Shown here: positions 47,278 to 55,963 of the stretch, piece after piece
Layout: each line of letters begins with the position of its first letter
Position numbering within the stretch: position 1 is the stretch's first letter
Source: Mesorhizobium sp. M1E.F.Ca.ET.045.02.1.1
Lineage (GTDB): Bacteria > Pseudomonadota > Alphaproteobacteria > Rhizobiales > Rhizobiaceae
Assembly (NCBI RefSeq): GCF_003952485.1
Contig: NZ_CP034447.1
Location: 1,798,001-1,862,000 of the forward strand
DNA length: 64,000 nt
Reading direction: 5' to 3'
Program-made: the position numbers and the translations under genes
The notes under the pieces: generated by a model
The model's input: the letters and a program-made list of their open reading frames with translations, nothing else
What the model was told of the DNA's origin: nothing
Database searches by the model: none

Positions 47278-47625
47278 TTACTCCGCCAGATCCACCGTTT
47301 CCGTCGAATGCTCCACGCAGATGAAGCAGCAGGTGTCGCAGGGCTGGTCGTTGTCGGGGCCGACGCCGGCTGATATCTGATCGTTGCCGACGACCCAGGC
47401 GCCCCAGCAGATGTGCTCGCCATTGTCGCAGGAGATCGGCACGGATTTCCGCGCCTGCGGGCGGATGAGGAAGACCTTGTCGTTGCCCGGCCAGACCTTG
47501 CCGCTGTCGCGGCTGAACAATTCCACCGCCACGTCCTGCTGCCGCTGGTTCCTGACGAAGACCGACATGTCGGCGGCGAGGGCCGGCGTGGAGAGGAGCA
47601 GAGCGGCGAGCGAGATGCGAATCAT
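47278..47625 (-). CDS. small Cys-rich secreted protein, paralogue 2
   Basis: 115 residues from ATG 47625. Signal peptide MIRISLAALLLSTPALA, then MSVFVRNQRQQDVAVELFS, KVWPGNDKVFLI, PISCDNGEHICWGAWVVG and VGPDNDQPCDTCCFICVE. Same pattern as the 123-aa neighbour, so a tandem duplication that has diverged strongly. The cysteine spacing suggests disulfides or a metal site in the periplasm. Function unknown. Confidence 0.8.
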   Translation of the reverse strand: MIRISLAALLLSTPALAADMSVFVRNQRQQDVAVELFSRDSGKVWPGNDKVFLIRPQARKSVPISCDNGEHICWGAWVVGNDQISAGVGPDNDQPCDTCCFICVEHSTETVDLAE

Positions 47626-47678
47626 GGTGGGGTCCCCGAGAGGAGTAGAGCACGGGCGGGGGAAAGGCGCGACCTCCC

Positions 47679-47861
47679 CCTTCTCCCCTTGTGGGAGAAG
47701 GTGGCCGAGCGAAGCTCGGACGGATGAGGGGTGCTCCAGCTTGGCGACGACGTCCATTACCAATTGCGCTGGTGGAAATCGCCAGCGCCTCGTTTCTTCC
47801 AACACCCCTCATCCGTCTCGGCGCTGCGCGCCGATCCACCTTCCCCCACAAGGGGGGAAGG
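47679..47861. repeat. A-family two-arm palindromic element, copy 2
   Basis: Left arm CCTTCTCCCCTTGTGGGAG...GGATGAGGGGTG, 66-base spacer, right arm AACACCCCTCATCCGTCTCGG...GGGGAAGG. The spacer starts CTCCAGCTTGGCGACG, which is the inverse of bases next to the right arm of the DUF559 element at 54524-55077. Confidence 0.9.
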
Positions 47862-47866
47862 AAGGG

Positions 47867-48373
47867 TCAGCGCCTCACCTCCACATGCGGCGCGAATTTG
47901 CGCACCGCCTCCACCATGTCCTCGCCGCTCATGTCGAGCGAGGAGACCTCCATGTGCACGGTGGTCCTGCCGAAGGGCAGCAGGCCGAACAGGTTGGCGG
48001 GCGCGTATCTGATCTCGTCGGGCGGCACCTCGGTGAGATCGAAATTGAGCATCGCAGCGCCCCGGCCGGCGGCGAGGCGCACGCTCTCCACCTTCTGCCA
48101 CGGCACCAGCACGTCGCCGGCGCGGCGGTCGCGGAAGCCGTTTTCGTCGAGCACGACCTGGACACGCGTGTCGAAGGCGCCGCGCGCGATGAAAAGCCCA
48201 AGCCCGGCAAAGCCGAGCGTCAGCAGCGCCACCATGAACACGCCCCCGCCCGGCGCCCCCATGGACAGCCCCTTGACCAGATAGAAGCCGAAGATCGCCG
48301 CCATCAGGAACGACCCGAGCGCCGGGACGATCTTTCCCGTGGCGCTGTTGCGGATTTCGAGCGGCGCGGCCAT
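47867..48373 (-). CDS. small two-helix membrane protein, function unknown
   Basis: 168 residues from ATG 48373 (MAAPLEIRNSATGK). Two hydrophobic helices near 18-70 (LGSFLMAAIFGFYLVKG, GVFMVALLTLGFAGLGLFI), then a PH-like soluble part (VVLDENGFRDRRAGDVLVPWQKVESVRL in essence: LDENGFRDRRAGDVL and PWQKVESVRL). A GTG at 48388 overlapping the previous stop would add five residues. In operon with the upstream membrane gene. Confidence 0.7.
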   Translation of the reverse strand: MAAPLEIRNSATGKIVPALGSFLMAAIFGFYLVKGLSMGAPGGGVFMVALLTLGFAGLGLFIARGAFDTRVQVVLDENGFRDRRAGDVLVPWQKVESVRLAAGRGAAMLNFDLTEVPPDEIRYAPANLFGLLPFGRTTVHMEVSSLDMSGEDMVEAVRKFAPHVEVRR

Positions 48374-48384
48374 TTTTGCCCCGC

Positions 48385-48897
48385 TCACCGTTCCGATTTC
48401 ATGAGCGTCCAGATCCAGCCGATGAAGGTGAGGACCACGAACGGATAGCCGGCGGCGGGCAGCGGCGAGGAGGTGGGCAGCAACGGCGCGCCCCACAGGA
48501 TCATCGCCGCCGAGACGACGAAGAGCAGGGCCGACACGAAAGCGGTGAGCCGCATCCAGAGCGCGAAGGTGTTTTTCGCGCTGACCATGGCGAGCCCCGC
48601 CGCCCAGAGCGCAATGCCGCCGACATAGGAAGGCACGCTCGCCTGCAGGCCCGCCGCATTGCCGGCCAGAAGCAGGCTTTCGCCGGCCAGGAAGGTGAGG
48701 AAGCCGGCCGCGACAAGATCATTGCCCAGCCGCTGGTATTTCATCGTCAGCAGCGCGGCCGCGACGACGACGCCCACGCCGTCGATGGTCCAGAGCGTTT
48801 CGCGCAGCGCATCGCTCACAACGAAAGTGCCCGCCATGCCCAGCGCGCCGCCCACGGCGAGGCCGATCGCGGCGACGGTGTCCGAAGTGGAGCGCAT
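48385..48897 (-). CDS. multi-helix membrane protein, function unknown
   Basis: 170 residues with five or six hydrophobic helices (AAIGLAVGGALGMAGTFV, GVVVAAALLTMKY, AAGFLTFLAGESLLLAG, LTAFVSALLFVVSAAMILWG, PFVVLTFIGWIWTL). No family named with confidence. Its stop overlaps a possible GTG start of the next gene, so the two small membrane proteins probably work together. Confidence 0.7.
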   Translation of the reverse strand: MRSTSDTVAAIGLAVGGALGMAGTFVVSDALRETLWTIDGVGVVVAAALLTMKYQRLGNDLVAAGFLTFLAGESLLLAGNAAGLQASVPSYVGGIALWAAGLAMVSAKNTFALWMRLTAFVSALLFVVSAAMILWGAPLLPTSSPLPAAGYPFVVLTFIGWIWTLMKSER

Positions 48898-49041
48898 GTG
48901 ATGTCTCCCAAGCCGGGGAGAGGATACAACGAGGTGGGACGGCCCAAAAGGCCAAACAGGATAGATGTCAACTGTGGTAAGAGACCGCCCGAAGGCGGAC
49001 GCTGCGGGACAGCCGAGAGGGGATTTGCGAACCCAGCAGCT

Positions 49042-49698
49042 TTAGGCTCGCCCGCCGGCTTTCTCATACGCGTTTGTTAGTTGACGCGCCAGCATCCCGG
49101 ACAGCAATTCCTCCATACGAGAAAGATCAATACGTCCTTCCTTAGAGGCAGCATCCGCTGCGTCCAAAGCGTCGAAGTATGGATTTCTATTCTCTACGAT
49201 CTGTTCTGGGATAGTTGGCGTTCCTGGGAACACGCTCTCCGCTTTGATACATAATACTACGTAAGACAATATGCGCGACGTCCGGCCGTTTCCATCCGCA
49301 AAAGGGTGTACCCAATTAAGCCGCCACATTATATAGGCAGCCAGATGGATAGCTGTTGCTTTCTCCCAATTGTCGTTGACGTAGTCACAGAGATCTTCAA
49401 TCAATTCTGGAACGAGATGTGCTTCGGCCGGCTTGTGCTTACTTCCGACTATCTCCACGCCTGCGGGCCGAAAATTACCCGCGTACGCGCTGATTCCCGC
49501 TAAGGCCTCTCGCTGTAGAGCAAGTATCAAGGACGGCCTAAGCTTGAAGTTGCCGCGCTCCAACGCCTGATGAACGGTCTGAATACCATAGTCATACTGC
49601 TTCAGGCCGTTCCTGGCCTCTGCCTCTGCCTTAAGCTCCGGATCTGATATCAGATCAGCTTCAAATGCCCTGCTATGGCGTTGAGCGGAATCGGTCAC
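49042..49698 (-). CDS. Fic family protein (probable AMPylase, TA toxin)
   Basis: 218 residues. The core motif HPFADGNGR (131-139) is complete, with catalytic His131; Fic enzymes transfer AMP from ATP to target proteins such as gyrase. No inhibitory S/TxxxEG helix was found inside the protein, so it should be a class I Fic controlled by a separate antitoxin, and a 59-aa candidate lies 23 bases upstream. The DNA is visibly richer in A+T than the neighbours, suggesting transfer. Confidence 0.92.
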   Translation of the reverse strand: MTDSAQRHSRAFEADLISDPELKAEAEARNGLKQYDYGIQTVHQALERGNFKLRPSLILALQREALAGISAYAGNFRPAGVEIVGSKHKPAEAHLVPELIEDLCDYVNDNWEKATAIHLAAYIMWRLNWVHPFADGNGRTSRILSYVVLCIKAESVFPGTPTIPEQIVENRNPYFDALDAADAASKEGRIDLSRMEELLSGMLARQLTNAYEKAGGRA

Positions 49699-49721
49699 TA
49701 CAAATAGCCTTTGGACGCTAA

Positions 49722-49901
49722 CTACCTTTTGACATTCTTGCTCAAAAGCTCAGCCTGCTTATCGATCATCTCACGAGTTATCCTCTCGTTTTCGAACTTG
49801 GTGTTCCCATAAGCAAAGCTTCGGCGTTGCTGTTCCTTGTCGATCTTTGACTGATCAAGCGTTTTGGTGGCTTCAATCAGTTTTTTCAGTGCTTCAGTCA
49901 T
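49722..49901 (-). CDS. 59-aa VbhA/YhfG-like antitoxin partner of Fic
   Basis: Starts at ATG 49901 after an AGGAGG ribosome site; MTEALKKLIEATKTLDQSK, then QQRRSFAYGNTKFENERITR and DKQAELLSKNVKR, stop at 49722. Fic antitoxins such as VbhA are about 60 residues and block ATP with a helix of the form S/T-x-x-x-E-G/N; here GNTKFEN places E-N correctly but the S/T position holds Asn with Thr next to it. Context and size support the role; the motif match is imperfect. Confidence 0.7.
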   Translation of the reverse strand: MTEALKKLIEATKTLDQSKIDKEQQRRSFAYGNTKFENERITREMIDKQAELLSKNVKR

Positions 49902-50074
49902 AGATACCTCCTGCGCTTATCGCCCAACTGGCAAACGCAAATCACTCTGGCAAGCATGCGCGATGCCCGCCGGATTTGCCAATGAATTTGTTATGAAAGC
50001 CGTCACGCGTCTCGCGCTGCGAGACAACTCATTCCACAAGCCTGGCCACTAGCAACTGGGAGAGGCCTTACCTC

Positions 50075-50779
50075 TCAATCAAACAGTGGCAGTTCCGCGT
50101 CTCGAAGTGGTCTAATCCGTTTCACTTTCAGATCGCGCTTTTCGATCTCATCCATCGCGGACGCCACCATACCGAGTTGATCTCTAAGGCGTTCCTCTGA
50201 CCACATGTCCAAACTCGCTGAAGAATACGTCTTACGATTTCGCGAGCCACCCTCTTCGCCCGACGAGCAGTCGACGTATTCGACGTCGCAGGTTTCGCCA
50301 TAGAACTCTTGCTCTAGGAGGAACTTCCTGTGCACCGTAAGCATGCCACAGTAAACATCTTCCGAAAGCACAAAGGACTTTCTGTACTGAAGAAAATAGA
50401 GTTTAACGACGCCGCCCTCAGTGAAAAAGAACGGTATTCTATACGTCGCGAACCGATCCCGAGCGAAAGGAAAGCGGCGACCGTTTAGATCGAAAACTTG
50501 AGTCTTACGGCCGAACGCCAAGGGGCTTGCAAGAGCGATAACATCCTGATTGGCCTTGTAACCGACACGCTCTTGGACGGAGAGCGGCGCCGCTAAAAGT
50601 TGATCTATCTGATGAAGCCCTTTGTATGCTTTCCGCACGGCCTTCACAGCGCGCAAATAGTTGAATTTGCCGCCATCTACCGGGTTGTAAAACTCTAGCA
50701 GCGACCGCATTGCGGTCTGTACGTTCGTAGTGTCGGCTCGCAGGATTTCGACAAGCGGGGGATTGGTAAGAGGAATCAC
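50075..50779 (-). CDS. unknown partner of Panacea protein, possible toxin
   Basis: 234 residues, soluble, no family recognised. N-terminal part is helical (RAVKAVRKAYKGLHQIDQLL), the middle is beta-rich and aromatic (RFATYRIPFFFTEGGVVKLYF), and the C-terminus ends LRDAELPLFD. That tail resembles the QLxLF motif by which proteins bind the DnaN sliding clamp. Its ATG overlaps the stop of the Panacea gene (ATGA), the arrangement of a toxin-antitoxin pair. Confidence 0.6.
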   Translation of the reverse strand: MIPLTNPPLVEILRADTTNVQTAMRSLLEFYNPVDGGKFNYLRAVKAVRKAYKGLHQIDQLLAAPLSVQERVGYKANQDVIALASPLAFGRKTQVFDLNGRRFPFARDRFATYRIPFFFTEGGVVKLYFLQYRKSFVLSEDVYCGMLTVHRKFLLEQEFYGETCDVEYVDCSSGEEGGSRNRKTYSSASLDMWSEERLRDQLGMVASAMDEIEKRDLKVKRIRPLRDAELPLFD

Positions 50780-51300
50780 GTGTTCGCTCCTTGTTCACCC
50801 GAACGATAGAGCCTTCCTCCGGTTTTTTCAAACCATTCGAGGATGAGCTCGTCAGGGATCAACATCCCCGGAACAGCGTTTTTTTCAGCGGTGTTCCAGA
50901 TGATATCCCAAGGCGTGCCCTTTTCGTGTGTCAAATCCGAGAGCTTGTACGGATGGAACTCCGAATAGTAGGCAAATACGTTTTGCAGAAATACGAGACG
51001 TTCTCCCCCAATTGCGGCTTGGGCGTCAACAAACGCACCAGTTGAAACATCTAACTTCTGCAAGCGCTCCGTGATTGGTCCGGCACCAAAGCGCTTCACT
51101 TGATCATAGACAACTCTATTTACCGGGCCGTGCTTCCAAGCCTCAAATTTCTGACCTATTAACGGCTCTTTATATTTCGCGAGATGCCACGCGTGCGCAA
51201 AATAGAGAATTTTCAGTAGCGCCATAGAGGTCAGTCGATGGCCTTTGGCATCGGCCATATCAAGGAACAGGTTGGAAATTTCCCGGGCGTCGTAACTCAT
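50776..51300 (-). CDS. Panacea-domain (SocA/DUF4065) antitoxin-like protein
   Basis: 174 residues. MALLKILYFAHAWHLAKYKE, LIGQKFEAWKHGPVNRVVYDQ and DIIWNT are the family landmarks. Panacea proteins neutralise many unrelated toxins (PanAT systems); Caulobacter SocA instead delivers SocB, a DnaN-binding toxin, to ClpXP. First gene of a two-gene unit with the 234-aa protein. Codon use is A+T-richer than lepA next door. Confidence 0.85.
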   Translation of the reverse strand: MSYDAREISNLFLDMADAKGHRLTSMALLKILYFAHAWHLAKYKEPLIGQKFEAWKHGPVNRVVYDQVKRFGAGPITERLQKLDVSTGAFVDAQAAIGGERLVFLQNVFAYYSEFHPYKLSDLTHEKGTPWDIIWNTAEKNAVPGMLIPDELILEWFEKTGGRLYRSGEQGANT

Positions 51301-51334
51301 TTCATTGAGAACATATCAGGAACATCCATACTTC

Positions 51335-53140
51335 TCAATCACCCATCTTCAGCGCCTGAATAAACGCCTCCTGCGGGATATCGACCTTGCCGAACTGGCG
51401 CATCCGCTTCTTGCCCTCTTTCTGCTTGTCGAGCAGCTTGCGCTTGCGGGTGACGTCGCCGCCGTAGCATTTGGCGGTGACGTCCTTCCTGAGCGCCGAG
51501 ACGGTCTCGCGGGCGATGATGCGGCCGCCTATCGCCGCCTGGATCGGGATCTTGAACAGGTGCTGCGGGATCAGCTCCTTCAGCTTCTCGCACATGGCGC
51601 GGCCGCGCTTTTCGGCGGCCGAGCGGTGCACCAGCATGGACAAAGCGTCGACCGGCTCGTCATTGACCAGGATCGACATCTTCACCAGGTCGCCCTCGCG
51701 GTAGTTCGTCAGGTGATAGTCGAAGGAGGCGTAGCCCTTGGAGATCGACTTCAGGCGATCGTAGAAATCGAAGACGACCTCGTTGAGCGGCAGGTCGTAG
51801 GTCAGCATGGCGCGTTTTCCCACATAGGAGAGGTCGGCCTGGATGCCGCGCCTGTCCTGGCAGAGTTTCAGGATGCCGCCGAGATAGTCGTCCGGCGTGA
51901 GGATGGTGGCGCGGATCCACGGCTCCTCGATCGAGGCGATCTTGACCACGTCGGGCATGTCGGCCGGGTTGTGCAGTTCCTTGGTCGTGCCGTCGATGAG
52001 GTTCATGCGGTAGACGACGGAAGGCGCGGTGGCGATGAGGTCGAGGTTGAACTCGCGCTCCAGCCGCTCCTGGATGATCTCCAGATGCAGCAGGCCGAGG
52101 AAGCCGCAACGGAAGCCGAAGCCGAGCGCGGCGGAGGTCTCCATTTCGAAGGAGAAGGACGCGTCGTTGAGGCGCAGCTTGCCGACGGCGGCGCGCAGGT
52201 CCTCGAAATCGGCGGCGTCGACCGGGAACAGGCCGCAGAACACCACCGGCTGCGCCGGCTTGAAGCCGGGCAGCGCCTTTTGCGTCGGGCGGCGGTCCTC
52301 GGTGATGGTGTCGCCGACGCGGGTGTCGGCCACTTCCTTGATCGAGCCGGTGAAGAAGCCGAACTCGCCGGGGCCAAGCTCGTCGACATTGACGCGGGCC
52401 GGCTTGAACACGCCGGTGCGCTCGACGAGATATTTCGCGCCGGTGCCCATCATGCGGATGGTCTGGCCCTTCTTCATCACGCCGTCGATGATGCGCACCA
52501 GAACGATGACGCCGAGATAGGCGTCGTACCAGCTGTCGACCAGCATCGCCTTCAAGGGTGCTGCGATGTCGCCCTCGCGCGGCGGCGGGAGCTGGTGGAC
52601 GATCGCCTCCAGCACGTCCGGCACGCCGAGGCCGGTCTTGGCCGAGATCAGCACCGCGTTGGAGGCGTCGAGGCCGATCACCTCCTCCACCTGCTCGCGG
52701 ATGCGCTCGGGCTCGGCCGCCGGCAGGTCGACCTTGTTCAGCACCACGACGATCTCGTGGTTGTTGTCGATGGCCTGGTAGACATTGGCGAGCGTCTGCG
52801 CCTCGACGCCTTGGGAGGCGTCCACCACCAGCAGCGAGCCCTCGCAGGCGGCTAAAGAGCGCGACACCTCGTAGGCGAAGTCGACATGGCCGGGGGTGTC
52901 GATGAGGTTCAGGACATAGTCCTCGCCGTTCCTGGCTCGGTAGTTCAGCCTCACCGTCTGGGCCTTGATGGTGATGCCGCGCTCGCGCTCGATATCCATC
53001 GAGTCCAGCACCTGCTCCTTCATGTCGCGCTCCTCCAGCGCGCCGGTGAGCTGGATCAGCCGGTCGGCAAGCGTGGATTTGCCATGGTCGATATGGGCGA
53101 CGATGGAGAAATTGCGGATGTGGTCGAGGGGCGTCGTCAT
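51335..53140 (-). CDS. lepA: elongation factor 4
   Basis: 601 residues, ribosome-bound GTPase. G1 [15 protein letters not shown]2 region [16 protein letters not shown]3 [11 protein letters not shown]4 NKVDLP; then EF-G-like domains and the LepA-specific C-terminal domain ending [12 protein letters not shown]. Start at 53140 ([14 protein letters not shown]) gives the usual length; the 74-residue extension is translated repeat. Confidence 0.97.
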   Translation of the reverse strand: MTTPLDHIRNFSIVAHIDHGKSTLADRLIQLTGALEERDMKEQVLDSMDIERERGITIKAQTVRLNYRARNGEDYVLNLIDTPGHVDFAYEVSRSLAACEGSLLVVDASQGVEAQTLANVYQAIDNNHEIVVVLNKVDLPAAEPERIREQVEEVIGLDASNAVLISAKTGLGVPDVLEAIVHQLPPPREGDIAAPLKAMLVDSWYDAYLGVIVLVRIIDGVMKKGQTIRMMGTGAKYLVERTGVFKPARVNVDELGPGEFGFFTGSIKEVADTRVGDTITEDRRPTQKALPGFKPAQPVVFCGLFPVDAADFEDLRAAVGKLRLNDASFSFEMETSAALGFGFRCGFLGLLHLEIIQERLEREFNLDLIATAPSVVYRMNLIDGTTKELHNPADMPDVVKIASIEEPWIRATILTPDDYLGGILKLCQDRRGIQADLSYVGKRAMLTYDLPLNEVVFDFYDRLKSISKGYASFDYHLTNYREGDLVKMSILVNDEPVDALSMLVHRSAAEKRGRAMCEKLKELIPQHLFKIPIQAAIGGRIIARETVSALRKDVTAKCYGGDVTRKRKLLDKQKEGKKRMRQFGKVDIPQEAFIQALKMGD

Positions 53141-53189
53141 GCGGCGCGCTTTAGCAGGGGCGGGGGTAGCGGGCAAGCCGGGCACCTTT

Positions 53190-53333
53190 CCTTCTCCCCT
53201 TGTAGGAGAAGGTGGATCGGCGCGTTGGCGCCGAGACGGATGAGGGGTGTCCCAGCGGAATGAGACGTCGGCATTCCCTGGAGCACCCCTCATCCGTCGC
53301 CTTCGGCGACACCTTCTCCCACAAGGGGAGAAG
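53190..53333. repeat. A-family two-arm palindromic element, copy 3
   Basis: Almost the same as 42924-43069, including the spacer CCAGCGGAATGAGACGTC and the right-arm hairpin GTCGCCTTCGGCGAC. The 306-bp gap between lepA and the pilus gene is half filled by it; the rest (53334-53446) shows nothing but the likely pilus-gene promoter region. Confidence 0.9.
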
Positions 53334-53446
53334 GGGAGGGCCGCGCCGCGCCGTACATTCAAAACCGCTTAAACAATTATGCACCCATTTAGGGCATAGC
53401 TCCGCCTTGGGTGGCTGCGCCACCGGTGTTGTTCGGGGGTTGGGGA

Positions 53447-54514
53447 ATGTTCTCGTCGCCAAGAAATTTCGTTCGCTCGGAAAGCGGCTCGATGATGCCG
53501 ATCATGATGATGATCACGATCCCATTGCTGCTGGCCGTCGGCTTTTCCGTCGACTACACCTCGGCGGTGACGACCAGGAGCAACATGCAGAACGCGCTGG
53601 ACGCAGCGATCATCTCGATCACGACGCTGCCGACCACGACGTCGAAGGGCGACCGCCAGACGGCGCTGCAGCAGGCCTATGCGGCGAACAGCGGGCTTGG
53701 CACGGCGACGCTCACCGGTGTCGATATCGCCGCCGACGGCACGGCGACCTTCAGCGCCACGGCGGCCTATCCGATGCCGACCAATTTCATGCAGATCGCC
53801 CGGATCAACACGGTGGATGTCGGCGTCGGCTCCTCGGTGCGCAAGACGCCGGCGCTGGTGCAGTCCACCTTCAAGGTGACGAAAGTGTCCGGCTATTGGA
53901 ACAAGACCATGACGCTCTACGGCACCAAGTTCGGCGAAACCACCCCCAAGCCGCTGATGACGATCACGTACACCTACAATGGCTATGGCGACCCGAAGGG
54001 CTACGGCACGACCACGGTGAGCACCATCAACGGCTCCACCAGCACGGTGGTCCAGCAGCAGGTTTGCACGACCAACACGGTCGGCAATTTCAACAACCTG
54101 GCCGCCGGCACGATCACCCAGACCGACAGCAGGGGAAAGAAGTACGCGACGACCTGCGCCGACACCTTCTACCCCGCCAACGGCTCCGGCGCGGTGATCG
54201 ATGTCAGCCAGATGGACAAGCTTTATCTGGAGATGAAGGTACCTTCGGGCAATCCGACGACGCTGCGGTCGAACGATGCCACCACCTCGAACCGGCTCTA
54301 TATCGGCACCAGCGCCACCAACATGCCCGAGGTCCCCACCGGGCAGGTCGTCGATATCTTCAGCGCCGTGCCCTGCGGCCAGGCCGGCTACCAGGCCTGG
54401 GAGGACGGCGGCAATCCGGTGCCGGCCGATGTCAGCAATGCCGACTTCTTCTACACCACCACCGGCAAGTGCGACTTCAACCAGAGGCAGTCGGAAACGG
54501 TGCTGACGCAGTAG
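53447..54514 (+). CDS. TadG/TadE-like Flp pilus assembly protein
   Basis: 355 residues. N-terminus has the basic start, ESGSMMPIMMMITIPLLLAVGF and the membrane helix followed by DYTSAVTTRSNMQNALDAA, the signature of TadG-like pseudopilin-related proteins. The remainder is a large Thr/Ser/Gly-rich extracytoplasmic part with few charges. No other tad gene is near. Start at 53447 (MFSSPRNFVRS); earlier starts lack support. A+T and codon use are like the neighbours. Confidence 0.85.
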   Translation: MFSSPRNFVRSESGSMMPIMMMITIPLLLAVGFSVDYTSAVTTRSNMQNALDAAIISITTLPTTTSKGDRQTALQQAYAANSGLGTATLTGVDIAADGTATFSATAAYPMPTNFMQIARINTVDVGVGSSVRKTPALVQSTFKVTKVSGYWNKTMTLYGTKFGETTPKPLMTITYTYNGYGDPKGYGTTTVSTINGSTSTVVQQQVCTTNTVGNFNNLAAGTITQTDSRGKKYATTCADTFYPANGSGAVIDVSQMDKLYLEMKVPSGNPTTLRSNDATTSNRLYIGTSATNMPEVPTGQVVDIFSAVPCGQAGYQAWEDGGNPVPADVSNADFFYTTTGKCDFNQRQSETVLTQ

Positions 54515-54523
54515 GGCACCTCT

Positions 54524-55077
54524 CCTTCTCCCCTTGTGGGAGAAGGTGGATCGGCGCGAAGCGCCGAGACGGATGAGGGGTGTTGGACGGAGCGCAGTGG
54601 CTGGTTAATCTGGTACCATGCCGCATCGACCTGTCACACAGACCAAACGCAGCTTTGCCCGTTCGCTTCGGCGCGAAATGACGGAGGCGGAGAACAAGCT
54701 TTGGCAGGAATTGCGCGACCGCAGGCTCGATCGAATAAAGTTTCGACGCCAGGCGCCAATTGGGAAATACGTCGCCGATTTCGTTTGCCCCGAAGCACGC
54801 CTGATCATCGAGATCGATGGGAGCCAGCACGCGGATTCGGAGTCCGACCTAGCGCGCGGAGCTGAATTAAAGGCGAGAGGCTTTCGCGTCTTGCGCTTTT
54901 GGAACGACGATGTCCTGAAGGATCTGGACAGCGTCTGCGATACGATCATTGCGTATGTGAGGGATACCAGCCTGCAGCCGTGGCGGTGAGCTGGATAGGC
55001 GGCGTCGCCAAGCTGGAACACCCCTCATCCGTCTCGGCGCTCCGCGCCGATCCACCTTCTCCCACAAGGGGAGAAGG
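54524..55077. mobile_element. candidate mobile element: DUF559 gene between 61-bp A-family inverted arms
   Basis: Left arm 54524-54584 and right arm 55017-55077 are inverted copies with one mismatch in 61 positions. Each arm holds two hairpins: CCTTCTCCC/GGGAGAAGG and CGGCGC/GCGCCG, then GACGGATGAGGGG. A single DUF559 gene almost fills the 432 bases between. The other A-family copies have the same arms and 30-70 bases instead of a gene. No target-site duplication is obvious. Confidence 0.7.
54618..54989 (+). CDS. DUF559 (Vsr-like) endonuclease-domain protein
   Basis: 123 residues. RREMTEAENKLWQELRDRRL, KFRRQAPIGKYVADFVCPEA, LIIEIDGSQHA and GFRVLRFWNDDVL are DUF559, a PD-(D/E)XK-like nuclease domain related to Vsr mismatch endonuclease; Asp in VADFV and Glu in IEIDG with Gln/His are the likely catalytic residues. 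It lies entirely inside a pair of inverted repeat arms. Confidence 0.92.
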   Translation: MPHRPVTQTKRSFARSLRREMTEAENKLWQELRDRRLDRIKFRRQAPIGKYVADFVCPEARLIIEIDGSQHADSESDLARGAELKARGFRVLRFWNDDVLKDLDSVCDTIIAYVRDTSLQPWR

Positions 55078-55174
55078 AAGAAGCGGCACCGCCCCAATCA
55101 CAAACCGGTGAAGCTGTAACGAAGCCTTCGGCCGCGGCGAAATGGAAGCATCGCCGCAACGGAGACTGCTTCTC

Positions 55175-55879
55175 ATGACCGGACCCAAGACAATGCTCGG
55201 CAAAGCGCTGCTCGCCGGCGCGGCGCTGATCGCGCTTGCCACTGGCGCGAGTGCCGCATCCGCGCAGCTGACCGTCGTGGAGCTGTTCACCAGCCAGGGC
55301 TGCTCGTCCTGCCCGCCGGCCAATGCCAACCTGATCAAGGTCAAGGACCGGCCGGGCGTGCTGGCGCTGTCCTTCAACGTCACCTATTGGGACTATCTCG
55401 GCTGGAAGGACATTTTCGGCCGGCAGGAGTTCACCCAGCGCCAGGTCAATTACGAGCCCTCACTCGGTCATGACGGGCCGTTCACGCCGCAGGTGGTGGT
55501 GAACGGCAGCGCCGACGCGGTCGGCGCCAGGACCGGCGAGATCGAACGGCTGATCTCGACGAGCCCGTCTGCTCAAGGCCCGGCGCTTTCGCTCGGGCAG
55601 GGCAAGGTCAGCATCGGCTCGGGCAAGGCGCCCGGCGGCAAGGCCGACATCTGGCTGGTGCGCTACGCCAAGGGCGTCGTCGAGGTGCCGGTGGCGCGCG
55701 GCGAAAACACCGGGCGCACGCTGCCGCACGGCAATGTCGTGCATTCGCTGCAGCGGCTTGGCGGCTGGAGCGGCCAGGCCACGACCCTGCCGCTGCCGGC
55801 CGCCGCCAACGGCCTCAGCACCGCGGTGCTGGTGCAGAGCCCCGGCGGCGGGCCGATCCTGGCCGCCGCCGCGGACTGA
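55175..55879 (+). CDS. DUF1223 secreted thioredoxin-like protein
   Basis: 234 residues from ATG 55175, preceded by GGAGA. Signal peptide to about residue 31 (LAGAALIALATGASAASA), then VVELFTSQGCSSCPPANANL, a CxxC in a thioredoxin-like setting that defines DUF1223. The C-terminal half is beta-rich. Exported, redox function probable but unproven. An upstream ATG at 55142 adds 11 residues. Confidence 0.9.
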   Translation: MTGPKTMLGKALLAGAALIALATGASAASAQLTVVELFTSQGCSSCPPANANLIKVKDRPGVLALSFNVTYWDYLGWKDIFGRQEFTQRQVNYEPSLGHDGPFTPQVVVNGSADAVGARTGEIERLISTSPSAQGPALSLGQGKVSIGSGKAPGGKADIWLVRYAKGVVEVPVARGENTGRTLPHGNVVHSLQRLGGWSGQATTLPLPAAANGLSTAVLVQSPGGGPILAAAAD

Positions 55880-55963
55880 TCATCGTTTTTCGCGCGGGGC
55901 CGCAGGAAGCGGCATCGCAACACCCGGCCCGCATTCGCGCGCCACAACCCAAGGAGACTAGCC

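Noticed and set aside
45206-47861. Clustered palindromes as a CRISPR array
   Set aside because: Units are two-arm palindromes at irregular distances with genes between, no uniform spacers and no cas genes.
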